Below, piece by piece: positions 17,039-25,717 of a DNA stretch of 64,000 nt. A model generated the notes under the pieces. It made no database searches. It had not been told where the DNA came from and saw only the letters and a program-made list of their open reading frames with translations. Within the stretch, counting starts at the first letter, position 1; each line of letters begins with the position of its first letter. The DNA is from Flavobacteriales bacterium UBA4422 (GTDB lineage: Bacteria; Bacteroidota; Bacteroidia; Flavobacteriales_G; Salibacteraceae): assembly GCA_002389645.1 (NCBI GenBank), contig DGQE01000004.1, forward strand, positions 62,001 through 126,000, written 5' to 3'. The translations under genes and the position numbers were made by a program.

Positions 17039-18307
17039 ATGCTACAAGTAGTTAACATAAGATCTAAAAGAGAGGACATAATAGCCGCTCTAAAGAAAAG
17101 GAATATCGATGCTGAAGCGTTGATTGATGAGGTGATTGCGTTGGATGAAAAACGCAGAAGCATTCAATTCCGATTAGATGAGTCCAAATCTTTAATAAAT
17201 ACTCTCTCAGCTGAAACCGGATCGCTATTCAAAGCAGGTGAAACCGAATTAGCGAATCAAAAAAAACAAGAAGTTTCTGCCATAAAGGAAGAAAGTGTGC
17301 CACTAGAGGTCGAACTTAAAGAAGTCAGTGCTACGTTGGAAAAATTACTTTATTCTATTCCAAACGCGCCCCATACTTCCGTTCCTAAAGGAAAAAGCAG
17401 CGAAGACAATGAAACATTAAGAACTTGGGGAGAAGCTACTGACGCTCCGCACCATACACCTCATTGGGATTTAACTTCAAAATACAAACTCATTGACTTT
17501 GAAACGGGCGTAAAAATCACCGGTGCAGGCTTCCCCATATACACTGGGAAAGGAGCTAAGCTTCAGCGAGCGCTCATTCAATTTTTCATCGATGAAGCTG
17601 ATGCCGCTGGGTATACTGAAGTAATTCCACCACTGCTTATCAATGAGGATTCAGGCTTTGGAACTGGTCAGCTGCCTGATAAGGATGGACAAATGTATTA
17701 TGCCAATGAAGACAACCTATTCCTAATACCAACTGCTGAAGTTCCAATCACAAACATGTATCGCGATATGATTGTGGATGAAGCAGAACTACCTATTAAA
17801 AATGTTGGTTACACCCCTTGCTTTAGGCGAGAGGCTGGTTCTTATGGGAAAGATGTAAGAGGCCTTAACCGCTTGCACCAATTTGATAAAGTAGAGATTG
17901 TTCAGCTTGACACTCCTGAACGATCCTATACTACACTTGAAGCAATGGTTTCGCATGTGGAGGGGCTTTTACAAAAACTAGAACTCCCCTACCGTGTTTT
18001 GCGTCTTTGTGGTGGCGACATGGGATTCACATCAGCATTGACATATGATTTAGATGTCTATTCAGCCGGACAAAGCAGATGGTTAGAAGTTAGTTCGGTT
18101 TCTAACTTTGAAACCTATCAAGCCAACAGAATGAAACTGAGAATTAAAAGAAAAGACGGAAAGAAAGAGGCTGCGCACACACTTAACGGAAGTGCCTTGG
18201 CCTTGCCGCGAATTGTTGCTGCATTGCTTGAAAATAATTTTGACGGAAACAAAATCAATATTCCTTCTGTTCTTGTACCTTATACAAAATTTGAAACCAT
18301 CTCATAA
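17039..18307 (+). CDS. serS: Seryl-tRNA synthetase
   Basis: Class II aminoacyl-tRNA synthetase, 422 residues, a normal length. N-terminal long coiled-coil arm (about 25-105) that grips the long variable arm of tRNA-Ser. Motif 2 reads FRREAGSYGKDVRGLNRLHQ near residue 262 and motif 3 NGSALALPRIVAALLEN near 383. The serine pocket segment TAEVPITN is present. Its TAA overlaps the ATG of the next gene by one base (TAATG), so the lipoprotein behind it is probably translated by coupling. Confidence 0.97.
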   Translation: MLQVVNIRSKREDIIAALKKRNIDAEALIDEVIALDEKRRSIQFRLDESKSLINTLSAETGSLFKAGETELANQKKQEVSAIKEESVPLEVELKEVSATLEKLLYSIPNAPHTSVPKGKSSEDNETLRTWGEATDAPHHTPHWDLTSKYKLIDFETGVKITGAGFPIYTGKGAKLQRALIQFFIDEADAAGYTEVIPPLLINEDSGFGTGQLPDKDGQMYYANEDNLFLIPTAEVPITNMYRDMIVDEAELPIKNVGYTPCFRREAGSYGKDVRGLNRLHQFDKVEIVQLDTPERSYTTLEAMVSHVEGLLQKLELPYRVLRLCGGDMGFTSALTYDLDVYSAGQSRWLEVSSVSNFETYQANRMKLRIKRKDGKKEAAHTLNGSALALPRIVAALLENNFDGNKINIPSVLVPYTKFETIS

Positions 18308-18879
18308 TGAAACTAATAGATGCAATTCTATACATCGCAATTTTGGCGGGCTCTCTATCCTCGTGTAATAGCGGTGTCAAAAAGGAGCGTAATCAAAGAA
18401 TTGACAGTTTAGGCATTCATTTGAATTATGTGGAAGAAACATTGGCACAACTTGACTCTGTGTTGATCGAAAATAGACTTGTAGACATCAACCAAACTAG
18501 CAGTTGGTTATCAGATAATGTAACAGATACGTTGAATCGAAAAGCTGGAATCGCAGTGGGGGACTTCATACGCTCTGGGAAGTTTCTTGATCAAGCTAAA
18601 TCAAGATACCATGAAGTTAGTAAAGAGCTGAGGTTCAGTAAAAAGCAATTGGAAACATTAAGGGCAGATGTGAAAAAAAATTTCTACAGCGAGGAAGAAT
18701 TTAGAGGCTATTTTAATACAGAAGCTCAATCTATCTCCAAATTAGTTTCTGCAACAGACGAATTGAAAGAAAAATACGAAAAAAGTAACGAGTTCTTTGC
18801 TCGGCAGAAGCCATTGGTCAAAGAAGCCGTTGATTCTGTAAAAGCAATCATCTATGGTGCTGAGCCGGTTTCTAGGTAG
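18307..18879 (+). CDS. Putative lipoprotein with coiled coil
   Basis: 190 residues. Hydrophobic leader with lipobox SLSSC near residue 19, then a mainly helical, charged body; KSRYHEVSKELRFSKKQLE and the following segments look like coiled coil. No enzyme motif and no family that I recognise. Its 3' end overlaps the start of the TPR gene by 26 bases. Position between serS and a TPR protein suggests an envelope function, but that is only inference. Confidence 0.7.
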   Translation: MKLIDAILYIAILAGSLSSCNSGVKKERNQRIDSLGIHLNYVEETLAQLDSVLIENRLVDINQTSSWLSDNVTDTLNRKAGIAVGDFIRSGKFLDQAKSRYHEVSKELRFSKKQLETLRADVKKNFYSEEEFRGYFNTEAQSISKLVSATDELKEKYEKSNEFFARQKPLVKEAVDSVKAIIYGAEPVSR

Positions 18880-20704
18880 CCTGCTCGTTTTTCTGCTATG
18901 CGCAGTTTCATTCGGGGGTGCTCAAGCACAAGGAACCACCGATGATCAGCTTGCTGCATATTATTTTAGAGAAGGCGCATTCGACAAAGCAGTGATCTAT
19001 TACGAACGTCTTTATGATCGCACAAATTCAGACGACAATTACAATTACTACCTGAAATGTCTTCTAGCACTCAAAGAATACAAAGCAGCTGAAAAACTAG
19101 CTGAAAAACAGGCTAAATCGCACCCTTCCACAATGCGCTACCGCGTAGATGTGGGAAGTGTGTTGAGTAAGGCTGGTGAAGAAGAAAAAGCGAAGAAGGA
19201 ATTTTCAAAAATCATTAAGGACCTCGATCGCGCATCGGTAAGTCAAATTCTAGACCTCGGTAAATCATTTGCCGAAATTGATGAGAATGACCTTGCCTTA
19301 GAAGTTTACTACAAAGGCAGGAAACAAGTAGGAAAGGCCTACCCTTTCAACTTCCAAATTGCTCAAATTCTTGGCCAGCAAGGGAATATTGACGGTATGA
19401 TAAGTGAGTATTTAGATGTATTGGAAATAAGCAACGGTTACATTCAAAGTGTACAAAACACCTTAAATAGAGTCATCGGTTTTAGTGAAGAAAGTAAGTA
19501 CAACACTGTTCTTCAAGAGCAATTAATGTCTCGCATCCAGAAAAACCCAAGCTCAGATATTTACACTCAAATGCTGATATGGGTGCTCATGCAGCAAAAC
19601 AAATATGAGGCTGCAATGATTCAAGTAAAAGCTTTGGATAAACGCAATAAAGAAGACGGACAACGTGTAATTTCCTTGGCTAAAACTGCTTTGAACAACT
19701 ACAAATATGATGTAGCCATAGATGGTTACAACTACATGAAGTCAAAAGGTTCTAGCAACTACTATTACGTTGAATCCTCAATTGCTTTGCTAGATGCAAT
19801 GAAACTAAAAGTGGTGAATTCCGCTTATTCAGAAACATCCATTGATCAACTAATTCTTGCATATCAAAAAGCACTTGACGAATTTGGTAAAACGGCTTCT
19901 ACATCGCAATTAATCGTTGATTTTGCCCATGTTAAAGCATTCTACCAAAGCAGATACAATAACAACTCAGTTGTCGAAGCTATTAATCTACTTCAAAATG
20001 GACTTAAAATTCCAGGATTAGATGAACGCCAAACAGCCCTTTTAAAAATGGAATTGGCAGACATATATGTTTTAACGGGCTTAATTTGGGACGCCTCATT
20101 GCTTTATGGTCAAGTTGAAAAAAGGTTTAAATATGACGAGATTGGTTTTGAGGCTAAACTGAAAAACGCCAAAGTATTTTACTACAGTGGCGATTTTGGT
20201 TGGTCTGAAGCTCAATTGGATGTCCTCAAAGGGTCAACTTCGAAACTCATATCCAACGATGCCATGGAGCTGTCTGTTTTTATCTCTGATAATACAGGCC
20301 TTGACACGACCACGGAAGCATTGAGTGTATTTTCAAAATCAGAACTAATGCTGGCTCAGCATAAATATGATAGTGCCCTATTTATGCTCGAGCTTATTGA
20401 GAAAAACTTCCCCGGTCATGAACTTTCAGATAACATCCTGTTTCAAAAAGCGACTATAGCCCATGAACGGGGTGACTATCTGCTGGCCGCTGAAAATTAT
20501 ATGGCCGTTTACGAGTCGTTTTCAAATGATATTCTAGCCGATAATGCATTGATTGAGGCAGGAAGAATTTATGAAAAAGCGCTTCAGGATACCGAAAAAG
20601 CAATGTCAATCTATGAGACTATTCTGACTGAATATCCCAGTAGTTTGTTCGTTGTAGAAGCCCGAAAAAGGTTTAGAAGTTTGCGCGGAGACTCTGTGCA
20701 ATAA
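18854..20704 (+). CDS. Secreted tetratricopeptide-repeat protein
   Basis: 616 residues. Signal peptide (about 1-25, ending GGAQAQ), then TPR-type helical pairs over nearly the whole length: EGAFDKAVIYYERLYDRT at the start, further units in the middle, and a C-terminal set with GDYLLAAENYMAVYESF and DTEKAMSIYETILTEYP. Such periplasmic TPR proteins act as scaffolds for envelope machines. The first ATG lies inside the preceding gene; a later start would cut the signal peptide, so I keep it. Confidence 0.8.
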   Translation: MVLSRFLGSLLVFLLCAVSFGGAQAQGTTDDQLAAYYFREGAFDKAVIYYERLYDRTNSDDNYNYYLKCLLALKEYKAAEKLAEKQAKSHPSTMRYRVDVGSVLSKAGEEEKAKKEFSKIIKDLDRASVSQILDLGKSFAEIDENDLALEVYYKGRKQVGKAYPFNFQIAQILGQQGNIDGMISEYLDVLEISNGYIQSVQNTLNRVIGFSEESKYNTVLQEQLMSRIQKNPSSDIYTQMLIWVLMQQNKYEAAMIQVKALDKRNKEDGQRVISLAKTALNNYKYDVAIDGYNYMKSKGSSNYYYVESSIALLDAMKLKVVNSAYSETSIDQLILAYQKALDEFGKTASTSQLIVDFAHVKAFYQSRYNNNSVVEAINLLQNGLKIPGLDERQTALLKMELADIYVLTGLIWDASLLYGQVEKRFKYDEIGFEAKLKNAKVFYYSGDFGWSEAQLDVLKGSTSKLISNDAMELSVFISDNTGLDTTTEALSVFSKSELMLAQHKYDSALFMLELIEKNFPGHELSDNILFQKATIAHERGDYLLAAENYMAVYESFSNDILADNALIEAGRIYEKALQDTEKAMSIYETILTEYPSSLFVVEARKRFRSLRGDSVQ

Positions 20705-20790
20705 TCCACAAATAACTTACGCTTTGTTGTTAGTTACTTTCTGTAAGTCGGAATGACGAAGCAGCGCTTTTATCTAGATTCGCTTTACTT

Positions 20791-21669
20791 ATGGCAAAGC
20801 AAGTAGAAGAAGGTTTTCAAAAACGCAGATTAAGAGGATCATACATTTCGGTGATTCTTAGTGTGTCTTTGGTGTTGTTCACTTTAGGAATGCTTGGCCT
20901 CGTGATGCTTTACGCCCAAAAGCTGAGTGTTCAAGTAAAAGAGAATATTGGATTTACGATCTACTTGCAAGACGACATTAAAGAAGTGGATGTAGAACGG
21001 TTACAAAAAGCGATTGATATTTCAGAGTATTCACTTTCTACCACCTATATCTCCAAGGATGATGCTGTGGAGCTTCTGAAAAAAGACCTAGGAGAAGACT
21101 TCATGCAATACTTAGACTACAATCCCTTACTCGCGAGTATTGAAGTGAAAATGAAAGCCGATTATGCTCACCCTGATAGCTTGGCCAATATAAAAGCGCA
21201 GCTGAGCAAGAGCTCAAAGATTAAGGAGATCAACTACGAGGAGTCTTTGGTAAACATGGTTCAAGAAAACATTCAGCGCGTTGGCGCATTGATGCTTGCC
21301 TTTTCTTTGCTTTTATTAGTTGTTGCCATTGCATTAATTAACAATAGCATACGCCTCTCCATATATAGTAAGCGTTTCCTTATTAAAAGCATGCAACTTG
21401 TTGGAGCGACACAACCCTTTATCCGTAAGCCTTTTGTGCAAAAAGGAGTAGTACATGGTATTTACAGTGCCTTGATCGCTATTCTTTTAATCATGGGTGT
21501 TATGTATTACTCGCAACAATACCTTCCAGACCTGATTCAAATTCAGGATATAGAAATTTTGGCATATCTATTTGTAATTGTTATGATTTTGGGAATTGTA
21601 ATTTCGTGGGTTTCCACTAGTCTTGCAGTGCGAAAATTCATTCGAACACGAAGCGACAAATTGTATTAA
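20791..21669 (+). CDS. ftsX: Cell division protein FtsX-like permease
   Basis: Membrane partner of the FtsE ATPase; the complex controls peptidoglycan hydrolases at the septum. 292 residues with the family layout: helix near 22-46, periplasmic domain (about 47-165) with TIYLQDDIKEVDV, then three helices (about 168-190, 222-245, 258-280) carrying the MQLVGATQPFIRKPF segment. ftsE is not in the window, which is common in this phylum. Followed after 2 bases by the DUF3098 gene. Confidence 0.92.
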   Translation: MAKQVEEGFQKRRLRGSYISVILSVSLVLFTLGMLGLVMLYAQKLSVQVKENIGFTIYLQDDIKEVDVERLQKAIDISEYSLSTTYISKDDAVELLKKDLGEDFMQYLDYNPLLASIEVKMKADYAHPDSLANIKAQLSKSSKIKEINYEESLVNMVQENIQRVGALMLAFSLLLLVVAIALINNSIRLSIYSKRFLIKSMQLVGATQPFIRKPFVQKGVVHGIYSALIAILLIMGVMYYSQQYLPDLIQIQDIEILAYLFVIVMILGIVISWVSTSLAVRKFIRTRSDKLY

Positions 21670-21671
21670 TC

Positions 21672-21902
21672 ATGAGCGAACAAAATGAACACCACGAATT
21701 TCCATTAGGAAAACAAAACTTCATCCTAATTGCACTTGGTGTGCTCACTGTAATCATCGGATTCTTTCTAATGAGCGGTGGTGGCGCTGAAGATGCTTCA
21801 TCATTCAACCCAGAGGTTTTTAGTACCCGCAGAATGTACTTGGCTCCAATCGCCATTCTCGCAGGTTATGGTATTGTAATGTGGGGGATTATTAAAAAAT
21901 AG
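21672..21902 (+). CDS. DUF3098 membrane protein
   Basis: 76 residues with two membrane helices (about 17-36 and 55-73) and the conserved FNPEVFSTRRMYLAPI segment that marks DUF3098. The family is found next to ftsX and uppP in Bacteroidota, as here; function unknown. Only 2 bases after ftsX and 5 bases before uppP, so it is part of one operon. Confidence 0.88.
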   Translation: MSEQNEHHEFPLGKQNFILIALGVLTVIIGFFLMSGGGAEDASSFNPEVFSTRRMYLAPIAILAGYGIVMWGIIKK

Positions 21903-21907
21903 CTTCC

Positions 21908-22696
21908 TTGAGTGCAATAGAGGCAATCATTCTTGGTATAATTCAAGGGCTTACAGAGTTTCTTCCTGTGAGCAGCAGTGGACATCTTGAATTGGGTAAA
22001 GCGATTTTAGGTGACAAGAGTCTTCCTGAAGAAAGCCTCCTGTTTACGGTTGTTTTGCATTTTGCTACCGCCCTAAGCACCGTTGTCATTTTCCGAAAAG
22101 AAATCCTAGAAATAATTGTAGGCTTGTTGCAGTTCAAATGGAATGAACAAACTGAATTCTCCTTAAAAATCATTCTTTCTATGGTTCCTGCTGCCTTAAT
22201 TGGCGTGCTTTTCAATGACCAAATAGAAGCGCTGTTTTCGAGACAAATTATCCTTGTGGGAACAATGCTCATACTCACTGGCCTTTTACTATTTCTGGCG
22301 GATCGTGCAAAAAACACTGACAAGCCAGTCACTTACAAAAGTGCTATCCTAATAGGAATCGCTCAAGCAATAGCAATCTTGCCGGGTATTAGCAGAAGTG
22401 GCGCTACTATATCAACATCAGTTTTATTAGGGATTGACAGGGAAAGAGCCGCAAGGTTCTCATTCTTAATGGTTGTTCCATTGATTTTAGGGAAAATGGC
22501 CAAGGATCTATTAGATGGAGGTATTGCAGAATCTCAAATGGACATTCTTCCGCTTATTTTAGGAGCTGTTGCGGCTTTCGTTTCTGGATTGGTAGCTTGT
22601 CAATGGATGATTTCGCTGGTCAAGAAAAGTCAGCTTAAATATTTCAGCTTCTACTGTTTAATAGTTGGTGGCGTTGCCATTGCAATAAGCCTCTAA
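21908..22696 (+). CDS. uppP: Undecaprenyl-diphosphatase UppP (BacA)
   Basis: Recycles the C55 lipid carrier of cell-wall synthesis by hydrolysing undecaprenyl diphosphate; gives bacitracin tolerance when abundant. 262 residues, eight helices. Both signature segments are present: LTEFLPVSSSGHLELG near residue 16 and PGISRSGATISTSVLLG near 160, with catalytic Glu, Ser, Arg and His residues. The start codon is TTG: no ATG or GTG lies between the previous stop and the conserved segment. Confidence 0.95.
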   Translation: MSAIEAIILGIIQGLTEFLPVSSSGHLELGKAILGDKSLPEESLLFTVVLHFATALSTVVIFRKEILEIIVGLLQFKWNEQTEFSLKIILSMVPAALIGVLFNDQIEALFSRQIILVGTMLILTGLLLFLADRAKNTDKPVTYKSAILIGIAQAIAILPGISRSGATISTSVLLGIDRERAARFSFLMVVPLILGKMAKDLLDGGIAESQMDILPLILGAVAAFVSGLVACQWMISLVKKSQLKYFSFYCLIVGGVAIAISL

Positions 22697-22720
22697 GTAT
22701 ACTTTGAATTAACACGAAAC

Positions 22721-23434
22721 TTGTTGACCCCAGAACCTAAGCCCTTCGGATTAACCCTACTAGTTGACAAACCACTGAACTGGACATCTTTCGATGTAGT
22801 GAACAAATTGCGATATAAAGCAAAAAGTATTACCGGGAGAAAAAAAATAAAGGTTGGACATGCGGGGACTTTGGACCCTCTTGCAACAGGGTTAGTTATT
22901 ATTTGTGTTGGTATTCACACAAAGCTCATCAATGATCTAATAGGCTTAACAAAGCAATATACAGGTACAATTCGCCTTGGCGCCACCACCCCTTCTTACG
23001 ACCTGGAGACAGAGATTGATCAAACATTTGACCTCCCAAAAAACGACCCCGCATTTCTTTCTGAAATTGCAGCCCAATTCGAAGGAAAAATTGAACAAAT
23101 GCCACCAGCATTTTCAGCTAAAAAAATCAACGGTCAAAAAGCCTATCACCTAGCACGTAAAGGAAAAGAAGTAGACCTGAAAACAGCCCAAATACACATT
23201 GAATCTTTTAAAGTTGACTCGTCATCTTTCCCAGATGTTGATTTCACGCTTGATTGCAGCAAAGGAACATATGTGAGAAGCCTTGCGTTTGATTTTGGCA
23301 AATCACTAAACTCAGGTGCACACTTAACGGAGCTAAGAAGGACGCGAATCGGGGATTTTAAAATCGAAAATGCACACACAATAGAAAGCGCAATGGAGGC
23401 TATAGAATTGGCATATTTAGATTCAAAAGAATAG
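22721..23434 (+). CDS. truB: tRNA pseudouridine(55) synthase
   Basis: Makes pseudouridine 55 in the T loop of tRNAs. 237 residues. Motif II with the catalytic Asp is GHAGTLDPLATG near residue 47; the KPLNWTSFD start and the TYVRSLAFDFG segment are also typical. It lacks the long C-terminal PUA domain of E. coli TruB and ends near residue 237, the short form. The start is one of two adjacent TTG codons (22721 or 22724); both follow uppP closely. Confidence 0.95.
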   Translation: MLTPEPKPFGLTLLVDKPLNWTSFDVVNKLRYKAKSITGRKKIKVGHAGTLDPLATGLVIICVGIHTKLINDLIGLTKQYTGTIRLGATTPSYDLETEIDQTFDLPKNDPAFLSEIAAQFEGKIEQMPPAFSAKKINGQKAYHLARKGKEVDLKTAQIHIESFKVDSSSFPDVDFTLDCSKGTYVRSLAFDFGKSLNSGAHLTELRRTRIGDFKIENAHTIESAMEAIELAYLDSKE

Positions 23435-23436
23435 CA

Positions 23437-23467
23437 TTCGGAAAAGCGCTTTTTAATGTTAAGTTTG
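23437..23467 (+). promoter_or_regulatory. Promoter of queA-ispD
   Basis: TTCG (23437-23440), 19 bases, TAAGTTTG (23460-23467). The -7 box is perfect; the -33 element differs by one base from TTTG. Confidence 0.52.
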
Positions 23468-23468
23468 C

Positions 23469-23486
23469 AACCCTTTTTTAAGGGTT
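23469..23486 (+). other. Small hairpin in the queA leader
   Basis: AACCCTT, TTTT loop, AAGGGTT: a perfect 7-bp stem starting directly after the -7 box, so at the very 5' end of the predicted queA mRNA. No T tail follows, so it is not a terminator; it may protect or regulate the leader. Confidence 0.4.
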
Positions 23487-23509
23487 GATACACTCAAACT
23501 AAAACGTTT

Positions 23510-24562
23510 ATGAAGCTTTCACAGTTTAAATTCGATCTTCCAAAGGAACTAGTCGCAGAATACCCATCAGAGCACAGAGATGAAGCCAGGTTAATGGTAG
23601 TAGATGCTAAGAATGGCACGATAGAACACAAAGTTTTTAAGGATGTTGTCGATTACTTTGACGAAGGAGATGTAATGGTATTGAACAACACTAAGGTATT
23701 TCCCGCTAGACTTTACGGAAACAAAGAAAAAACAGGCGCCAAAATTGAAGTATTCTTATTGAGAGAATTGAACAGAGAAAGTCGTCTTTGGGATGTATTA
23801 GTTGACCCAGCTCGTAAGATCAGAATTGGTAACAAACTATATTTTGGTGAGGACGACTCATTAGTCGCTGAAGTAATAGATAATACCACTTCTAGAGGAC
23901 GAACGTTGCGTTTCTTATTCGATGGCAGCTATGAAGAGTTTAGGGAAACGTTAATGAGCCTAGGAAACACACCACTTCCAAAATATATTCACCGAGATGT
24001 AGAGCCTGAAGATGAGTCCCGTTACCAAACTATCTATGCAGAAGCAGAAGGTGCTGTTGCCGCTCCAACGGCAGGACTCCATTTCAGCCGAGAGTTATTG
24101 AAGCGTTTAGAGCTGAAGGGAATTGATTTTGCCAAGCTTACTCTGCACGTTGGACTCGGCACATTCAGAACAGTTGAAGTTGAGGACTTGACTAAGCACA
24201 AGATGGATTCTGAGCAAGTTGAAATTCCGCAAGAATGTTGTGACATTGTCAATAATGCTAAAAAGAAGAAGAAGAGAATTTGTGCTGTTGGAACTACTTC
24301 AATGAGATCTATGGAAACGTCATTCTCTACTGACAACATGCTAAAGCCATATAACGGATGGACGAACAAGTTTATCTTTCCACCATATGATTTTAGTGTC
24401 GCTGATAGTATGATTACTAATTTCCACGTGCCTGAATCAACATTACTTATGATGATTTCTGCTTTCGGGGGATATGACTTGATCATGGAAGCTTACTCTC
24501 AAGCTATCAAAGAAAAGTATCGCTTTTATAGCTATGGCGATGCGATGTTGATCTTAACATAA
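23510..24562 (+). CDS. queA: tRNA preQ1(34) S-adenosylmethionine ribosyltransferase-isomerase
   Basis: Adds the ribosyl part of SAM to 7-aminomethyl-7-deazaguanine in position 34 of tRNAs, making epoxyqueuosine. 350 residues, a normal length. Begins MKLSQFKFDLPKELVAEYP; further conserved blocks are VLNNTKVFPARLYG, GAVAAPTAGLHFS, LHVGLGTFRTV and MITNFHVPESTLLMM. First gene of a pair with ispD, 8 bases apart; the functional link between the two is not obvious. Confidence 0.97.
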   Translation: MKLSQFKFDLPKELVAEYPSEHRDEARLMVVDAKNGTIEHKVFKDVVDYFDEGDVMVLNNTKVFPARLYGNKEKTGAKIEVFLLRELNRESRLWDVLVDPARKIRIGNKLYFGEDDSLVAEVIDNTTSRGRTLRFLFDGSYEEFRETLMSLGNTPLPKYIHRDVEPEDESRYQTIYAEAEGAVAAPTAGLHFSRELLKRLELKGIDFAKLTLHVGLGTFRTVEVEDLTKHKMDSEQVEIPQECCDIVNNAKKKKKRICAVGTTSMRSMETSFSTDNMLKPYNGWTNKFIFPPYDFSVADSMITNFHVPESTLLMMISAFGGYDLIMEAYSQAIKEKYRFYSYGDAMLILT

Positions 24563-24570
24563 GATTCTTC

Positions 24571-25242
24571 ATGAGTCGCTATGCGCTGATCGTAGCCGGT
24601 GGTAAGGGTGCTCGCATGCAAAGTGAGCTGCCTAAGCAATTCATGCTTTTACTTGATATACCGGTGCTTATGCATACCATTGAGCGTTTTGCATTGGCTG
24701 ATGGGCAAATTGAAGTCATTTTAGTGTTGCCTAAAGACCAAATTTCGTTTTGGAAAGGACTTTGTACGCAACTAGATTTTGATATCGAGCACGCTATCGT
24801 TGAAGGCGGCAGTTCGCGCTATGAGTCTGTTCAAAATGGCTTAGCGTCCTGTCCTTCTGAAGGCGTGGTAGCCATTCATGATGGTGTTCGTCCTTTAGTC
24901 TCTATAGAACTCATTCAAAAGTGCATTCTTGCCGCGGAAAAGCACGGCTCGGCCTTGCCAGTTTTACCCGTAACTCAAAGTTTGAGAAAGGTGACTGAAA
25001 AAGGCAGTAAATCAATGAATCGTGATGGTGTGATGGAAGTGCAAACTCCCCAATGTTTTGACTTATCACTACTCAAACCGTGCTATGACAAATCATTTGA
25101 TAGCACTTTTACGGATGACGCAACAGTTTTCGAAGGTTCAGGACATACTGTGCATTTAGTGGAAGGAGAATCAACAAACATTAAGATAACAACCCCAGCT
25201 GACTTAAAAATCGCAGAAGCTATTCTGGGATTGTCCAGCTAG
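24571..25242 (+). CDS. ispD: 2-C-methyl-D-erythritol 4-phosphate cytidylyltransferase
   Basis: Third step of the MEP isoprenoid pathway: joins CTP and MEP to CDP-ME. 223 residues. CTP-binding loop VAGGKGARMQSELPKQF (residues 8-24), HDGVRPLV near 107 and TDDATVFE near 190 are intact. The isoprenoid units would feed the polyprenyl synthase and UppP substrate in this window. The stop codon TAG at 25240-25242 overlaps the stop of a broken gene on the other strand (CTAG). Confidence 0.96.
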   Translation: MSRYALIVAGGKGARMQSELPKQFMLLLDIPVLMHTIERFALADGQIEVILVLPKDQISFWKGLCTQLDFDIEHAIVEGGSSRYESVQNGLASCPSEGVVAIHDGVRPLVSIELIQKCILAAEKHGSALPVLPVTQSLRKVTEKGSKSMNRDGVMEVQTPQCFDLSLLKPCYDKSFDSTFTDDATVFEGSGHTVHLVEGESTNIKITTPADLKIAEAILGLSS

Positions 25243-25591
25243 AGTTTAACTATCAATTCCTCGATATAAGTCATTGTTCCAGTATCTAACACTAAAGTGT
25301 ATACCCCTTTAGATAATCTTTTGGAAAAGACCATTTCAACTACTTCTTCCGATTCGTGAACAAGTGAAATTGGCGCTTCTACATAGGCCCCCAAATGATC
25401 AAACGCTGTAACTTTTAGATCAGTAAGGTCGCAACCATTACATTGCAAGCATAAAACCCTGATGCACCAGTGGCAAGCAAGTCAATTGATGTTGGCCCAC
25501 AAAGTGTATCTCCAGTTCCAGTAGGTATCAAACATTGACTTTGAGCTTCAAAAGCCAATAAAAGAAAACCATATAGAAACCACTTTTTCAT
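25239..25591 (-). pseudogene. Broken T9SS cargo gene: signal peptide joined out of frame to a sorting domain
   Basis: From the ATG at 25591 the frame reads a signal peptide (MKKWFLYGFLLLAFEAQSQ) and the start of an Ig-like domain (CLIPTGTGDTLCGPTSIDLL), reaching ASGFYACN and then a stop near 25415. In another frame, from about 25448 to the stop at 25239, the sequence continues with a T9SS type A C-terminal region (FSKRLSKGVYTLVLDTG ... YIEELIVKL). The two halves overlap around 25415-25448 and fit one secreted protein that lost its middle part and its frame. A single indel restores a short secreted product, so a sequencing error is possible, but at under 120 residues the result would still be far too small for a normal cargo. 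Confidence 0.6.
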
Positions 25592-25704
25592 AACACTAAT
25601 TATATACGCATAAATACCCCAAAAGTTTCGCTGCAAAGATCGTTTTATTGCATTGAGTAACGATCGGATAATTATAATTCACCTAGTTCATTTATCAACT
25701 TGTC

Positions 25705-25712
25705 TACCTTCG
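25705..25712 (+). promoter_or_regulatory. -7 box of rlmN
   Basis: TACCTTCG, the TAnnTTCG form, ends 5 bases before the rlmN ATG, predicting a leaderless transcript. Confidence 0.48.
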
Positions 25713-25717
25713 CATAA

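Noticed and set aside
21943..22332. 129-codon open frame on the minus strand
   Set aside because: Lies inside uppP in antisense with no supporting features.
24034..24486. 150-codon open frame on the minus strand
   Set aside because: Lies entirely inside queA, which is clearly real; Ser-rich shadow translation with no start context or family pattern.
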